A stretch of 64,000 nucleotides of DNA from Echria macrotheca (taxonomy: Eukaryota; Ascomycota; Sordariomycetes; Sordariales; Schizotheciaceae). The stretch lies in assembly GCA_030411725.1 (NCBI GenBank), contig MU839842.1, forward strand, positions 868,001-932,000, read 5' to 3'. Under the pieces are notes generated by a model. It was given only the letters and a program-made list of their open reading frames with translations, made no database searches and was not told the DNA's origin. Shown one piece after another: positions 45,807-57,637 of the stretch. The translations under genes and the position numbers were made by a program. Position 1 is the first letter of the stretch. Each line of letters opens with the position of its first letter.

Positions 45807-48182
45807 GTCTGCCTCTGGCTGACGCAGTGTAGCGCGAGATCACTGCCGTGAGGTAATCCTGCCGATCTCGTCGTAGTGGTAGGAGTAGGCGGCCGAACGT
45901 GTAGAAAGTCAGACGAGGCGGCCGTAAGACTTCTAATTACCCAAGATTGGTCATGCGGAAGTTTGAGATTGGAAGGAGGTTTGTCGCGTCTCCTCAACTC
46001 ATTGTGTTTCGCTTCACAGTTCTCGGGAGTTGGTTTTCGTCCGCAACGAAACTCGGACCGAGCGGGTTTCACGACATTATGGTATCACTTCAGGCCGTCG
46101 AGAAGGTCATTTCTCCCACCACATGATTTCAATCTTTGTCGTGCCGAGCTTCTGTCGGCCATGCGGTGGTTAATCTTCCTGCAAGATGAGGCACCGATAT
46201 ACCTACCTTGCTCCTGGCATACAGTCCAACCCTCTGAATGAATGTTAGCTCGGTGCTTACCCGAGCAGGGATAAGCCACAGGTTCTACACCAATCAACAC
46301 GGCTGGAAAACGCCATGACAACTTCTCTTCTCTCATACCAACTGGCGCTGGTTCTGGCCAGGTTCGCTCTGTGCAGAGCCATCGGTACCGTGGCGTCGTT
46401 TACCCCTGACAACGTCCCACGCTAACAATTATTCAGGGGCTTGTTTTGGACACATTCACTGCGGCCGACGACCATCGCCAGTATCGACCATATCGGATAC
46501 CAATCAAGACGCCCTTCTTGGCCTAGACTGAACTATTCCAAATCATCTGTTGGGGTCCACCGACCCTGACTATGATTAGTATTCACACATAAACATCCGC
46601 ACTTACATGCACTCAGACTGCTGCCTGGTTGACGTTAAATGAGTTACACTTACACTGCAACCATGCCGGTCATTTTACGTCTGCCAAGCTACTCGGTTCC
46701 GTCGACATTGCGGCTCGTTGTACGCGAGTACGCCCTCGCCGCAAGTATTAGCGGTATCGGCCCTAATGAGATGATAATCGATGTGACATCAGAGATGCCA
46801 CGCAAATATTCACCGTGAAGGATGCGCGTGTAAATGCGGAAACAAGCACATTGCCAAGTCAACATCGTGGCTATCATCAAAATAGGTATTCATGGCGGGG
46901 ACGCTCGGCATCCCTGGTGCTGTCGCAAGCTTTCGTCCCTCCCCCTTTCCCAAGTCCTCGCTGTGGCAGATGCACCCCTGCCATCCGAGATCAGGTAAAC
47001 CAAGATATAAAGGTCAATATGTGACGGGATGCAGACCAGAGAGATGGCCAATACCAGCAGGTTGTGAATGTTCGTCGTGGCAGACATCGTCGGAGGGCTT
47101 GGTCTGGCGAGTCGTGCTGGATGTTGCAACAACTTCCACTAACACTTTGAGGCTCTGTCCTTTTCCGGGATCGGTGTGCTCTGTAAACACAGTTGACAAC
47201 CTCTGTCATTGACTGGGATGCATTGCCTCACAAGGAGGGGGGCATTCAATTTCGGGATTTGCTCTGCTGCGTTGTCCGTTCAGTGCCTGGCTGTGTCCCG
47301 GTCTATCCCGACCCTGTTTATAGCTATCTCAACAACGCATAGCTCTTCGCAAAACAATTAAACGCCCGTCTAAGTTTTCGTGAAGATCATGTCTCCGGAT
47401 TTCCCCCGTAATTGCTGAACGGATGGTGTGGCTTCTGTGGGCGATGTTGTTGTGTGGTGACATGTCACGCCACCAGCACCCACACGTGCAACGTCTGGTG
47501 ACGCTGCACATCAGGAACCCAAACAGCGCCAGGACTTCTTACATGCTGCATCAGATCTGCAATCATCACAGGCTTGTCAAAAGCCCCCATCATGTGAGTC
47601 TAAAGCCACCGCAACTCCTGAATGAAGTGCACCATCGAGCTCATGATTCCCGGCGTAACGCGGTCCGCTATAAATACTTCTCAACGACATTGGACGCTCA
47701 ACACCCCGCGAAGTCCAATCGCATGCCAGCTTTTCATAAGAACTGCCGCAACCGAGGCTTGCGGATGTTTTGACGATTTTCGGGCACGCGACAGGTAACT
47801 GGAAGCAGAGTGCAGGAGTCCTCAGTCTCACATCTTTACCAACAAGCCGCAGAACATCACCACACTATCCACACACTACTCCTTATTAAGCTTGGAATTG
47901 CCGAAGGAGGCTCAGCTACCTCCGGTGAGCTCGTATAACGGCCGACCGATGCCGGATCTCAGCCGTAAACCGGCGGAGAGCACCCGATCAACCCTCCCCG
48001 AGGAGGCTGAATCGCTTTTGTCCCGCCACATGCAACACTGTTCTCGTGACGACTCGCCCTCTCGGTCAGGTATAAGTTGACCTTCACCACAGTTGTCTGC
48101 AAGTTGCTTCCTGTTTGCATCATCATACCATACAAACATCAATATTGCATAATCAAGCTCAAACATCAAACATCAATCACAA
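45807..48182. other. 2.4-kb spacer
   Basis: No gene supported. Frames of 60-120 residues occur on both strands without domains. The last 300 bp are the likely promoter and AC-rich leader of the secreted protein. Confidence 0.5.
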
Positions 48183-48587
48183 ATGAGGGACACTGCAGCT
48201 GTCCTCACCCTCCTGACCACGGCCGCTCTGGCCTCACCCACCACCCCTCCGCCGCCCAAGTGCACCTACGGGGCCTACCGATGCGCCAACCCGCCAACTA
48301 AGATCGAGGTCTGCGACTACTACGGGAACTGGCAGCTAGACTGGCCGTGCCCGCAAGGCACCTCGTGTCAGGTCCTCGCCTCGGGCGGCGGCATGATCCC
48401 GTACTGCACGACCCCGTCCACGCCGCCGCCGCCGCCGCCCACACAGTGCACCACGCCCGGCAAGTACGAGTGCATGGGCACGGCCGCCATCCAGGTGTGC
48501 AACGCCATGGGCAGCTACGAGAAGGTTGGAGATTGCCCGGCAGGGACGAAATGCGGCCTGCTAGGCGGGATGCCGTATTGCTTGTAA
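48183..48587 (+). CDS. secreted 12-cysteine protein with two CBM19-like modules
   Basis: 134 residues, no intron, preceded by an AC-rich leader. A signal peptide (MRDTAAVLTLLTTAALAS) is followed by two similar six-Cys modules separated by a proline linker (TPPPPPPTQ). Module 1: Cys27, 34, 44, 56, 62, 75. Module 2: Cys89, 97, 106, 118, 124, 133. Both share C-x(6-7)-C-x(8-9)-C-x11-C-x5-C with a CPxGTxC core (CPQGTSC, CPAGTKC) and a final PYC. This spacing resembles the carbohydrate-binding module family 19 found in fungal chitinases, so binding to chitin or another wall glycan is plausible; there is no catalytic domain. Stand-alone tandem modules of this kind can shield hyphal chitin. Family assignment is by Cys pattern only. 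Confidence 0.82.
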   Translation: MRDTAAVLTLLTTAALASPTTPPPPKCTYGAYRCANPPTKIEVCDYYGNWQLDWPCPQGTSCQVLASGGGMIPYCTTPSTPPPPPPTQCTTPGKYECMGTAAIQVCNAMGSYEKVGDCPAGTKCGLLGGMPYCL

Positions 48588-49687
48588 CGTTATGGAAGTA
48601 ATTTTTGGGGGACGGAGGCGAAGGGATGACTTGTATTACCTATTGTTTTCAACTGTACTGGTACATACATGGGAATGGCGATGGTTGCAGCAACATGGCG
48701 TTTGGGGACGGATTATAGTTTCAAGTTCAGTAGTAATAGAACCTCTCTAAAGTTATCGGAGTCGAAACAGCGGATGAGGCGAAGGTTGCGAAGGGGGTGT
48801 CTTTACCTCTTCCTCTGGGCATTTCCATGCGATATCTTACTACCCTCCTGCCTCTTCCTCTGTAATCTGTGTTGACGGAACCCACTGTGTTGCTGGGATG
48901 ACTAAAGACGCCAGTTTAGCTCCTCTAGATCTGAGCACCTCAGCCATGGATTTCAAGCCCATCTTCTCAGACCTCCAAAGGGACACACATTCCCGATATC
49001 GATTGCCACAACACCTTTGTCAAACAGCAGTTACACCATGGCCGTGTTCTCTATCTGGATGCCATACCTCAGCGCCCGCTCATCCTCATCCAGGAACTGA
49101 ACTCTCACGCCGGCGTTCACAATCTGTGGCACCATGTCCATGCTAGGGGTCTTTACGGCCGCTGAGTGGGTGTGCTGACAGCGGCACGAAACTTCTCGTG
49201 CCAGCCAGGGTCGGCCGTTTTGAGAAGGCTCAGGAGGTAGTCATAAACTTCAGGAGCCCGAGTTCTTTGCATACTTCTTTCCATGTAGTCTCCAAGCTCT
49301 GACTTATGTGGGATGAAGCCGGCCTTGTTTCCGAGTATATGCCGCCTACGTCCGAGAATGAGCAACTCCGTTCCATTTTGCTCCTCTCTTCCGCGTCGGC
49401 GCGTCCGGGTTACAGGCGTGGCACACGAAAGGGGATAATGGCAAAGGTCGTGTCAATATCGCCTCTACCAGCGGTTGTGTAAAGTGACTCGGGTCCAAAT
49501 CTGGTGAGGTCACATGACTCCGTGACGGTGAAGTTGTCAAGTCCATGGCGTCAACGGCATCTTCCGGCTTATCTCCGGCGAAGCTCCGAGCTCCTCCCGA
49601 ACAAAGACCCTTCACTCCCGGCCACCTCCTCCCTCACAAAGTACATTCCAACTAACTGGTCCGAGGTCGACGGCATCTTTGAGCGCA
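48588..49687. other. 1.1-kb spacer with unresolved coding-like stretches
   Basis: Between 48940 and 49365 both strands carry protein-like open frames (plus: a stretch containing VLYLDAIPQRPLILIQEL; minus: APEVYDYLLSLLKTADPGWH). None has a convincing start, splice set or family, so a decayed gene is possible but not called. Confidence 0.35.
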
Positions 49688-51079
49688 ATGTCATCGGATA
49701 CCGAAAACACGTGGAGGCAGCGCTTCGCCAAAGAGAGCGGCCTCTTGGCAATCGCCCAGTCGCCTATCGACACGAAACTGCTCTGCGTCCAGCGCTTCCT
49801 CCGACTTTTCGCCTATGGAGCATCATTTCTCATTCTTGCCCAGTTCCTCTCCAGTCTGGGCTTCTCCGACGAACAGATCGGTATTTTCATGACGCTCACC
49901 CTCCTCGGAGATGTCTTGATCAGTTTTCTCCTCACCACGATAACAGACCAGATCGGTCGCAGGCGCATACTCCTGGCCGGCGCCGTCCTGTTGAGTGCAA
50001 GTGGCGTCGTGTTCGCGGTATCCGACAACTACTGGTGTCTCCTCGCCGCGAGTGTCTTGGGCGTCATCAGTCCCAGCGGGAACGAGATCGGACCGTTCCG
50101 AGCTGTCGAGGAGTCCATCTTGGCCCATCTGACCGGCAAGGAAGAGAGGAGTGACGTCTTTGCGTGGTACACGCTGTTTGGCACGGCCGGCGCAGCTCTT
50201 GGCACACTTACATGCGGTTGGATGGTACAAGTTACGACACGGCAGCATGGGTGGATGGAGAACCAAGCGTATCGGCTGGTCTTCGTTCTGTATGCGGTTC
50301 TCGGTATCGCCAAACTGGTACTCGTCTGTCTTCTCAGCCCCCTTGTGGAGCTGGATGATCAGTATCAAGCCGTGTCTCGAACCCATGACGAGAACACAAG
50401 TCTCCTAGGCCCATCAACCGCGGAGTTAAACCGCCCGAAACCGACCATTGGACAGACCGTGAGACGTCTGCTTCCAAGTATCTCCCACGAGACGCGCTCG
50501 ATCCTCTACAGGCTCATATTTCTTTTCGCCATCGACTCCTTTGCGTCTGGTATGGCATCGCCCTCATGGCTCACCTACTTCTTCACCACCATCCACAGCC
50601 TCGAGCCCTGGAAACTGGGCACTCTGTTTCTCACGACCAACATCCTGGCTACCGTCTCAAACATTGCAGCACTCCCGCTCGCCCGCCGAATCGGGCCTTT
50701 AAAGACCATGGTCTTTACTCACCTGCCTTCGGCCGTCTTTCTGGCAGCCATACCTCTACCCGCCCCATCGACGTTGGGAACGCCTCTTGCCATGATCTTT
50801 CTCGCCCTGCGAGCTTGCACACAGAGCATGGACCAGGCACCCCGTCAAGCATTTCTCGCAGCTGCCGTTCTCCCTGCAGAGCGGACGGCAGTATTAGGCG
50901 TCGTCAATGTTGCCAAGACCCTAGCTCAAGCTGGCGGCATTGGGTCTTCTGGTTTCCTTGCGGCCAGAAAACTCTGGACCGTTACGCTGGGAGGAGCAGG
51001 CGTCCTGAAGGCTCTGTACGACATCTGCATGTTATGGATGTTTCTTGGACTCGAGGCACGGGAGGATGCCGGAAGGTAG
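49688..51079 (+). CDS. MFS transporter, fungal family, intronless
   Basis: 463 residues, single exon, with about twelve hydrophobic segments. TM1 region DTKLLCVQRFLRLFAYGASFLILAQFL; a motif-A-like loop (TTITDQIGRRRILLAGAVLL) after TM2; VISPSGNEIGPFRAVEESILAHL, a hallmark of one fungal MFS group in the loop before TM5; the long cytoplasmic loop between TM6 and TM7 (VSRTHDENTSLLGPS); and RACTQSMDQAPRQAFLAAAVLPAERTAVLGVVN late. It should be a plasma- or organelle-membrane carrier. The substrate is unknown; the NEIGPFRAxEES block distinguishes it from drug exporters. The 5' side has no shared promoter with a regulator. Confidence 0.88.
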   Translation: MSSDTENTWRQRFAKESGLLAIAQSPIDTKLLCVQRFLRLFAYGASFLILAQFLSSLGFSDEQIGIFMTLTLLGDVLISFLLTTITDQIGRRRILLAGAVLLSASGVVFAVSDNYWCLLAASVLGVISPSGNEIGPFRAVEESILAHLTGKEERSDVFAWYTLFGTAGAALGTLTCGWMVQVTTRQHGWMENQAYRLVFVLYAVLGIAKLVLVCLLSPLVELDDQYQAVSRTHDENTSLLGPSTAELNRPKPTIGQTVRRLLPSISHETRSILYRLIFLFAIDSFASGMASPSWLTYFFTTIHSLEPWKLGTLFLTTNILATVSNIAALPLARRIGPLKTMVFTHLPSAVFLAAIPLPAPSTLGTPLAMIFLALRACTQSMDQAPRQAFLAAAVLPAERTAVLGVVNVAKTLAQAGGIGSSGFLAARKLWTVTLGGAGVLKALYDICMLWMFLGLEAREDAGR

Positions 51080-51605
51080 AGAATTGGTACCCGGGCATAG
51101 CAAATTTTGATCTGGGCGTAGGTGGCCTGAGTCCGATGCCTTCGGGACATGTACGAAAAAGCCTTCAATGCGGATACAACGGCCTTTTTGTGACAGATTA
51201 GAGGGCCTTCGACACAAACACGAAGCATTGGACTACTATACTATTCTAATGGGGGCAACCCTTTCAACCTTTACACCCACTTCAAAAAGGGCTTTACAGT
51301 AGTAATACAACTCAGTGGTTTATATCTCTAGCTATGCCTATATGAGGTATCAGTTCTCGGACGTTAACCTGACATTGATCATACTGATTGGTTACGGCAA
51401 CGTTCACCGGCAATAGGTACACAGCGGGTCAACCAAATGAGTAGCAGCATATCACGCTACGGTCTGAGATAATCCATGGGGTATATAGGTATTGAAGGTT
51501 GCTCATCCTGATTACTTCGAGGGATCCTAACATCAATTCAAGAAACGGCAAGAAACGAATTGCAAGATTCTCGACACCACAGGGTATCAAGAGCCTCTGG
51601 TCCTA
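51080..51605. other. convergent spacer
   Basis: 3' regions of the MFS and ammonium-transporter genes; no other feature seen. Confidence 0.5.
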
Positions 51606-53156
51606 TCAGGGCTTCGCCTTGTGACCCTCAACGTCCTTCTCGTGGTGCGGGTGGGCACTAAGACCACCGAGCGCCATCTCCTCATCCCCGTTAGTATCAT
51701 GGACCGGCTCGCCCTGGACATAACCCGCAGTATGAGCTTCACAGGGCCCAAACACGTAAGCAGCCTCTCCGTGCACAGCGTCGTCGCCCAGCAATAGTGC
51801 CTCCTCGCTCATGCGGAGCGGGATGCGCAGCACATGCTTGATAAACAGCAAGATCAAGCTCGTCCACACGATGTTCCAGCCGATGACGAAGGCAGCTCCG
51901 GCCACCTGATATCCAAGCTGCATGCCGTTTCCGGCAATGGCACCGCCGGGGTTGGTGAGACCGAAAGCTGCGCAGCCGTCAACAGTGGCCCACAGACCGG
52001 TGCCGAAGCCACCGACGAAACCTGCGACCATGTGGGTGTGCATGACGCCAAGAGTGTCGTCAAAGTGCCTCTCGAGAAACTTGATCTTCTTGGCCACGAT
52101 GTTCATGGTGAACCAGGGGATCGACCCGGATCCGAGACCGAGGAGGATGGCGCCCCAGCCGGCGACGACACCAGCAGCGGGGGTGATGGCCACGAGACCG
52201 GTAATCATGCCTTGGACGGCGCCGATGACGGATGGCTTCTTGAAGTAGACGATGTCGCATATGGTCCATGTGAGGAGCGAGACGGCGGTGCAGAGGTTGG
52301 TGTTGAGGACGGCGACGCCGGCGTCGGCCGAGGCGGCGTACGGATCACCACCATTGAAACCGTTCCAGCCGACCCACAGGATGCCGGCACCGATCAGGAC
52401 CGTCAGGATGTTGTTCGGTCGGGCATCTTCCCGGTCCTCCGCCAGCCGCGGACCGATCCAGTAGCACCCGATGAAGCCGGCTGTGCCGGAGGACAGGTGG
52501 ATGACGTAGCCGCCCGAGTAGTCGATGGTACCGAGCTTGAACAGGAAGCCTCCTCCCCATAGGCTGTAGGCGCCGACGGTGTAGCTCAGCGTCAGCCAGA
52601 GGGGGACGAAGATCATCCAGGCGTAAAAGTTCATGCGGCCGAGGAAGGCGCCTGCCATGATGACGAGCGTGATGGCGGCGAAGACGAACTGGAAGTAAAT
52701 CATGGTGGCGAGGGGGAACTGTTGGCCGATGCCAATGGACGGGAGGTAGCTCGGAGCAAGCATGGTGTCGATACCGACGACAATGTCGGGCTTGCCGACG
52801 AACGGCAGCATCTCCTCGCCGAAGCTCGCCTTGTACGCCCACAGGACCCAGCAGATGAGCACGGCGGCGAAGGCGTAGAAGGCCATGAAGGCCGAGTTGA
52901 TGGCCCACTTCTTCTTCATGATACCGGCGTAGAGCACCACCAGGCCCGGTACGGACTGGAGGGCCACGAGCGAGGCGGCCGTGAGCTGCCAGGCATTGTC
53001 ACCTGTCGAAAAGAAAAATCGTTAGCGGGTCCGGCAGACGGGAGATAGCTTCGCGGAAGGCATTGAAGACGTACCACTGCCAACGCCGGGCGATGGAGTC
53101 CACCATGGGACCGCCGGCGCGGTGCTCGTGGGATCTGAGTCGGTAGTGTTGGACAT
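51606..53156 (-). CDS. ammonium transporter, Mep/Amt/Rh family
   Basis: Two exons, 53156-53075 and 53002-51606, giving 492 residues (GTACGT donor, ACAG acceptor). Eleven hydrophobic segments begin with LTAASLVALQSVPGLVVLYAG. The Amt signature DYSGGYVIHLSSGTAGFIG carries the first pore histidine (~196), and DTLGVMHTHMVAGFVGG the second (~351); both are required for conduction in this family. WVGWNGFNGGDPY and the LNTN stretch are also typical. The protein moves ammonium across the plasma membrane and, in the Mep2 subgroup, can act as a nitrogen sensor. The cytoplasmic tail is acidic-His rich (HPHHEKDVEGH). Upstream DNA contains several GATA sites, fitting control by an AreA/Nit2-type nitrogen regulator. 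Confidence 0.94.
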
Positions 53157-56100
53157 GTCTGCGACGGTGCCGTGTGTGACCGACTGAGGTGGTGCTGAGA
53201 TGGAAGGAGATCGTCCCGGCACGAGAACGAGTCGTCAGACCCTGAATCTGCGTTCCGATGCAGGGCAGCGCAGAGCTCGACGGCAGATGCGACGTCTTAT
53301 CAAGGGACTGCGGGAGCCGTCGACCCTCGCGGACCCTCGCCGCTCGCCGTCCTCGGTCCCCCTGCGATTTCCACTTTCGGGTGTCCATCTCGCTCTGGCT
53401 GCAGTGACGCACCCCATTATGAGAACAGCGTAGATAAGGGTTCGAGCCCACGGATAAAATGCGCGGGGTTGGCGAGGCCCAGTGGGCTTGAGGCCGTCGC
53501 CAAAACATCGTGGAAACGGGAACGGGTGTGGTGGTCCAGAATGCCAAGCTTATCGCTGGCTGCTGGTTGGTGCCGCCAACGGGGAACCGTCTGACTGCTG
53601 GCGCCATGATTGGGTGACGGTGTGGGAGCTGCTGCAGTGTAACCCCAGGCCATTGCTTGTCTGAACAAGTCTCGGTACAAATGCAGAAGCGTTTTGCGGG
53701 GGTTCCACGACAAAACCCCTGCCAAGATTAGCGGACAGTCTTCTCACCGACCTGCTGCCCATCGTTCGCCGTGGTGCCCATCTTGGAGGGCCTCGCTGAA
53801 GGGAACTCGGTGGCTTGCGGAAATAACGGTACCGGTACAAACTCGTCCTGATCGTTGATAACCACTTGCATGTTTATCATTCTGCCGCCAACTTACGTAC
53901 GTGCAATTATTGCCCAGCTTCGACGCTGTTGCGGCTGGACCGATGTGATTCGTTCCGAGCGTCCATTGTCTGCATCCAGGAGCCTTATCGCCCCAGTCGG
54001 ATCAGCTCGTCCGAGGTCAGCTCGCTTCGAAGATATCGGGAGGCGTGGGCGCCTTGCATGTTCCGCCCTCGTCGCCGTGATAGAAGGTTTCAAGAATCGA
54101 ACATGATGGTGTCCCCACAGGGCAGTCGTCGTGGTATTTGACTGGTCTGTGTCGCAATTGCGCTATTCAATCGAGTAAGATTGCAAACCGTCCAACAGCA
54201 GCTCGTTTCTCGCCTGATCCTATCGACACGTTCTTCGCGCTCCTCTCCTGAGACACGCGATCCCGATCCCGATGGACCTTTGATGTCCGCTCGGCAGCTG
54301 CCAGTGACCTTGGCAAAGCATCGTGGGGCCTGTTCCACTTTTGGGGCCCAGTTCAAGTGGCAAGATTTGACTGTGTAGCGGCAGAATCCCTTTCTAGCCA
54401 TGGAAATGGCATGATTTGGAGCCACACGATTGCCAGGAATCCGTTGTCAGACTCTGGGAGATAGCCAAGTCGAGCGAGCTCGCATACGAAGTACGGCGAC
54501 CAGGATCTTGTCTCGCTCTGAGAACTATCTATCTGGACGACAGCGGTTTGGTGATGGGTTTGGAATTACCACACGATACCATCCTAGAGGTACCGAAAAA
54601 CCGACCACTTCCGATTGTGAAGTTTGCAGTGACGTTGTGAACTCTCAGATATGGGTTAGGTGTCGAGTGGATGTGGCCTGTACGCGAAAGACTGCCGTTG
54701 TCTTCAACATGGCCCTCTCAGAGTGATCGGGGTATCGAGGCGACATGCGTGGTCTAGGGTATATCCCAACTGCACACCTACGGCCTGATGAAGCAACTAT
54801 GAGGGCTGTAGGGCGTAGGGCAAGACATTTGCGGCATTTGCCGCATGATTGGAGGACGTTGGAGGACGTTGGAGGGCGCGATACGCGATCTCTTGGCAGC
54901 TTGGCATCTTACCCCAGAGGGAATGGTACCCGGGTGGATCTTGCGGGTGAGTGGACCGGGGTATTAAAAGGCGCGGGATGCGAGAAGAGAAGAATTTTGG
55001 ACAGATGCTGTTATTTTCTGTGCGCTGTCATGGATATCTTGCGATTGATGGAACCAGGGAATACTGGACAAAACAACTCCAAGAGTGTCGCAACTGAACC
55101 TAATCCCCCAATTTCTCCTCGACATGTCACTGCAAAGACCCCAGCAGCATGTCAGAGACAACAAGTCGTGAGAGAATAACAAAAGCGAAACTCTAGGCGG
55201 AGGGATGTTAATCCGCGATCCTGTTTTGTTACAAAACTCTTTGCCCCGTGCAGTGGTAACAGCTCAAGACGCTACTGAAGAACTGAGGGTAAGGATGCTT
55301 GTTTTGTAGAAGAGGAGGATAGACCCGGACGGCTGGCTAATAAACATAGGTGCTATGGTCCTCACGCGCCTTCCATCTTGCCTATGTGCTCCTTCCTGGC
55401 CTCACACTACCCAGGCCTGCCAGGCACTTCGTGCAGCAAGAACATTCAGATCTCCGCATACGCAACCTGAGGGAAAATTGAGCCAGATTGTGCCGCGAGG
55501 AACGCTCTGAGACTATGTAGATTTATGCCCGTAGGTCGATGCTTGCCGTATCATGTGTTCAGTTCTACTCCAGTCCGCAACCCGTGTCTGCCTATCAACA
55601 GGTGTAACTGGGGCGAAACAGACCCCAACGAGCTCTCGGCACGCAAAACTACGATGAGGGAGGTTACGGGTACATGGAAACGGTAGTGACCAACGATTAC
55701 TTGGCACCTGATCAAAGTCTTCGGAAATCCCCCCCAAAAACGGCTATTAGTGAACCACAAAGAAAGCATGTACAATACCGAAAAGGTGAGGCATTCAATT
55801 CTAGGCCAGCCCCCGTTTAAACCCACGCCAACCAGCACAATGAAGTTGTATCAAAACCTGCGTAGAGAAGATTTTGCCTGTCAGCTCCGGCGGTAGACTG
55901 GTAGGTAGGTACATCAATACTGTGGCGAGTCAATGTTGAACACCATCGAACCTGATGCTGATGCTACTTAGCTAGGTAGGTACCTGAGTACCCAGGCGTG
56001 GCTGGCGAAGAGGGTTGTTTTAGTCGACCTTCCCGTGTTTTTGTATGGCTAGGAAATTGTATTACCACTACATGTCTCCTTGTCTCGCGGTTACACCATT

Positions 56101-56539
56101 TTTGCCCGAAATCTTCGTGGATTGGGCTCTATGTCTATAAGTAAGCTACGTAGCAAAAGAGCCTTGTGCCCAGCCCAGTGTCTACACCCGCTCACCAATT
56201 TACCCGCTTCAGTCCTCCCGCGAAAAGGTACTCGTCATGGAGCGGAAGCAGGGCTCCTCCTTTTAACTCGCACCTAGAGAACCACCTTGATGCAAGCGCA
56301 GGCTGGGGACGCGTCAACATCGTCCTCGTGGCCCGACCTGCACAATGATTCGGCATGAACTCGGACCGCTCGTGAGGGATTCCTGGCAGCCACATCCTCG
56401 GGCGCAAGAGCTCAACTTGGCACGGGGGATCTCCAGCTCCATGCGGCTAAAACCCCTGGGCGACCGCTCTCCGTTCGCCTGCAGCCGCGATGATCTCATC
56501 CTTGTCGTTTAAATCCCGCTGTCCCGGCGCGGGATTCCT
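53157..56539. other. 3.4-kb spacer upstream of the ammonium transporter
   Basis: The first ~900 bp are the presumed ammonium-transporter promoter. Beyond that, plus-strand frames at 54416-54640 and 54745-55179 show no domains. An AGCTAGGTAGGTACC motif lies at 55970-55984. No gene supported. Confidence 0.5.
53433..53878. promoter_or_regulatory. cluster of GATA sites upstream of the ammonium transporter
   Basis: GATAAG at 53433-53438, GATAA at 53857-53861 and TTATC (GATAA reversed) at 53874-53878, the last two 12 bp apart. AreA/Nit2 GATA factors activate ammonium transporters through paired sites of this type when nitrogen is limiting; binding here is inferred. Confidence 0.4.
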
Positions 56540-57637
56540 TCATTTCTTCCTCTTCTCACCCCGCCAGGAACCACGGAAATTGTGCTTCACCAGCGCATCG
56601 TCCGGTATCGACCCATCGTTCGTGCTCTTCGAATGCCCTTGTCCCATCCCGAAGCCGTCAATTGTCAAGACCAAGACGTCGCCGTAAAGCACCGGGCCTT
56701 TCATACCCGACAAATCTTCGGTATCGTTCAGCCTCGGCTCGTACTCCTGCAGCTGCTCGAAGACCATATCCGTCCAGGCCGCGGGCCCCGTCGAGTTCAT
56801 AACCTCGAAGCTCGATGGCTTCACGCGATCGATCGTTACGTTGTGAATATGGGAGAGGTCGTCGAGCGACTTGAGGATGCGGTTGACCATGCGGCGGAAG
56901 ACGGGGTGGCCGGGCGCCGCGGCGATGGTCCACTGGCAGAACTGGACCCAGTGATTGATGTCGGCCCAGGCGCCGCCGTCAAGCCGGTCGAACTCGATGC
57001 CAACGACGAGATTGGCCCGGTCGCGGAATTCGGCGGGAACCCACTTGTCGATAGGTTTCAGGGCGATCGTGTCGGTATCCGTGTAGACGCCGCCCTCTAC
57101 CTCGAGGATGAGGTAGCGCAAGAGGTCGGATTTCATGCCCACGTTGGGCATGCGCTCGAAGGCGTCGATGACTTCCGGGCGGTGCGCAAAGTTGTTCCGG
57201 ACGAACTCTTCGGCACCCCGCTCGCCTACCAGCGTGTACGAATAATCGGTGTTCATCGCGAGCCACGACGGCGTGTCCTGGAGACCCTTGGGGTCCACGT
57301 AGACCCCATCCTTCCACTCCTCCTTGGGTAAGGAGATCTGCCAGATCTTGGGCGGGATGTTATGCGGCATCGGCGACACGGTGCCATTTTCGGACGCGCT
57401 CGCGGGTATCGGGGTTCGCCATCCGCTTTGAGAGGGTTGCCGGTCGTGGGAGGTCGGCACATAGTCGTCGAAGGTGAGGTCGCCGTGGAGGAATTTCGCG
57501 GTCCAAATGATGACGAGGAAAAAGAGGGCGACGCCGATCATGAGGTGGCTCTTCTGCCTCGGCCACCGCCGGGTAACATGGTGCAGAACCTGCGCCGGCA
57601 GCGACGCGTTCGCCGGCTTCGGTTGCTGGTGAAGCAT
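56540..57637 (-). CDS. OCH1-like alpha-1,6-mannosyltransferase (GT32 type)
   Basis: Single exon, 365 residues from 57637, the first ATG before a type II topology: a short basic cytosolic tail, then a membrane helix (MIGVALFFLVIIWTAKFL, ~33-50) and a lumenal domain. The glycosyltransferase core has IPPKIWQISLP, TDYSYTLVGERGAEEFV, MKSDLLRYLILEVEGGVYTDTDT (DxD at ~187-189, sugar-nucleotide metal site) and HNVTIDRVKPSSFEVMNSTGPAAWTD. It should act in the Golgi on N-glycan or mannan cores using GDP-mannose. OCH1 and HOC1 are the named yeast relatives; which one this equals cannot be settled here. An in-frame extension runs upstream to 58021 with an aspartate-rich start but no membrane feature. Confidence 0.9.
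   Translation of the reverse strand: MLHQQPKPANASLPAQVLHHVTRRWPRQKSHLMIGVALFFLVIIWTAKFLHGDLTFDDYVPTSHDRQPSQSGWRTPIPASASENGTVSPMPHNIPPKIWQISLPKEEWKDGVYVDPKGLQDTPSWLAMNTDYSYTLVGERGAEEFVRNNFAHRPEVIDAFERMPNVGMKSDLLRYLILEVEGGVYTDTDTIALKPIDKWVPAEFRDRANLVVGIEFDRLDGGAWADINHWVQFCQWTIAAAPGHPVFRRMVNRILKSLDDLSHIHNVTIDRVKPSSFEVMNSTGPAAWTDMVFEQLQEYEPRLNDTEDLSGMKGPVLYGDVLVLTIDGFGMGQGHSKSTNDGSIPDDALVKHNFRGSWRGEKRKK

Noticed and set aside
54745..55179. 144-residue plus-strand frame
   Set aside because: No domain, no leader or splice support; likely chance.
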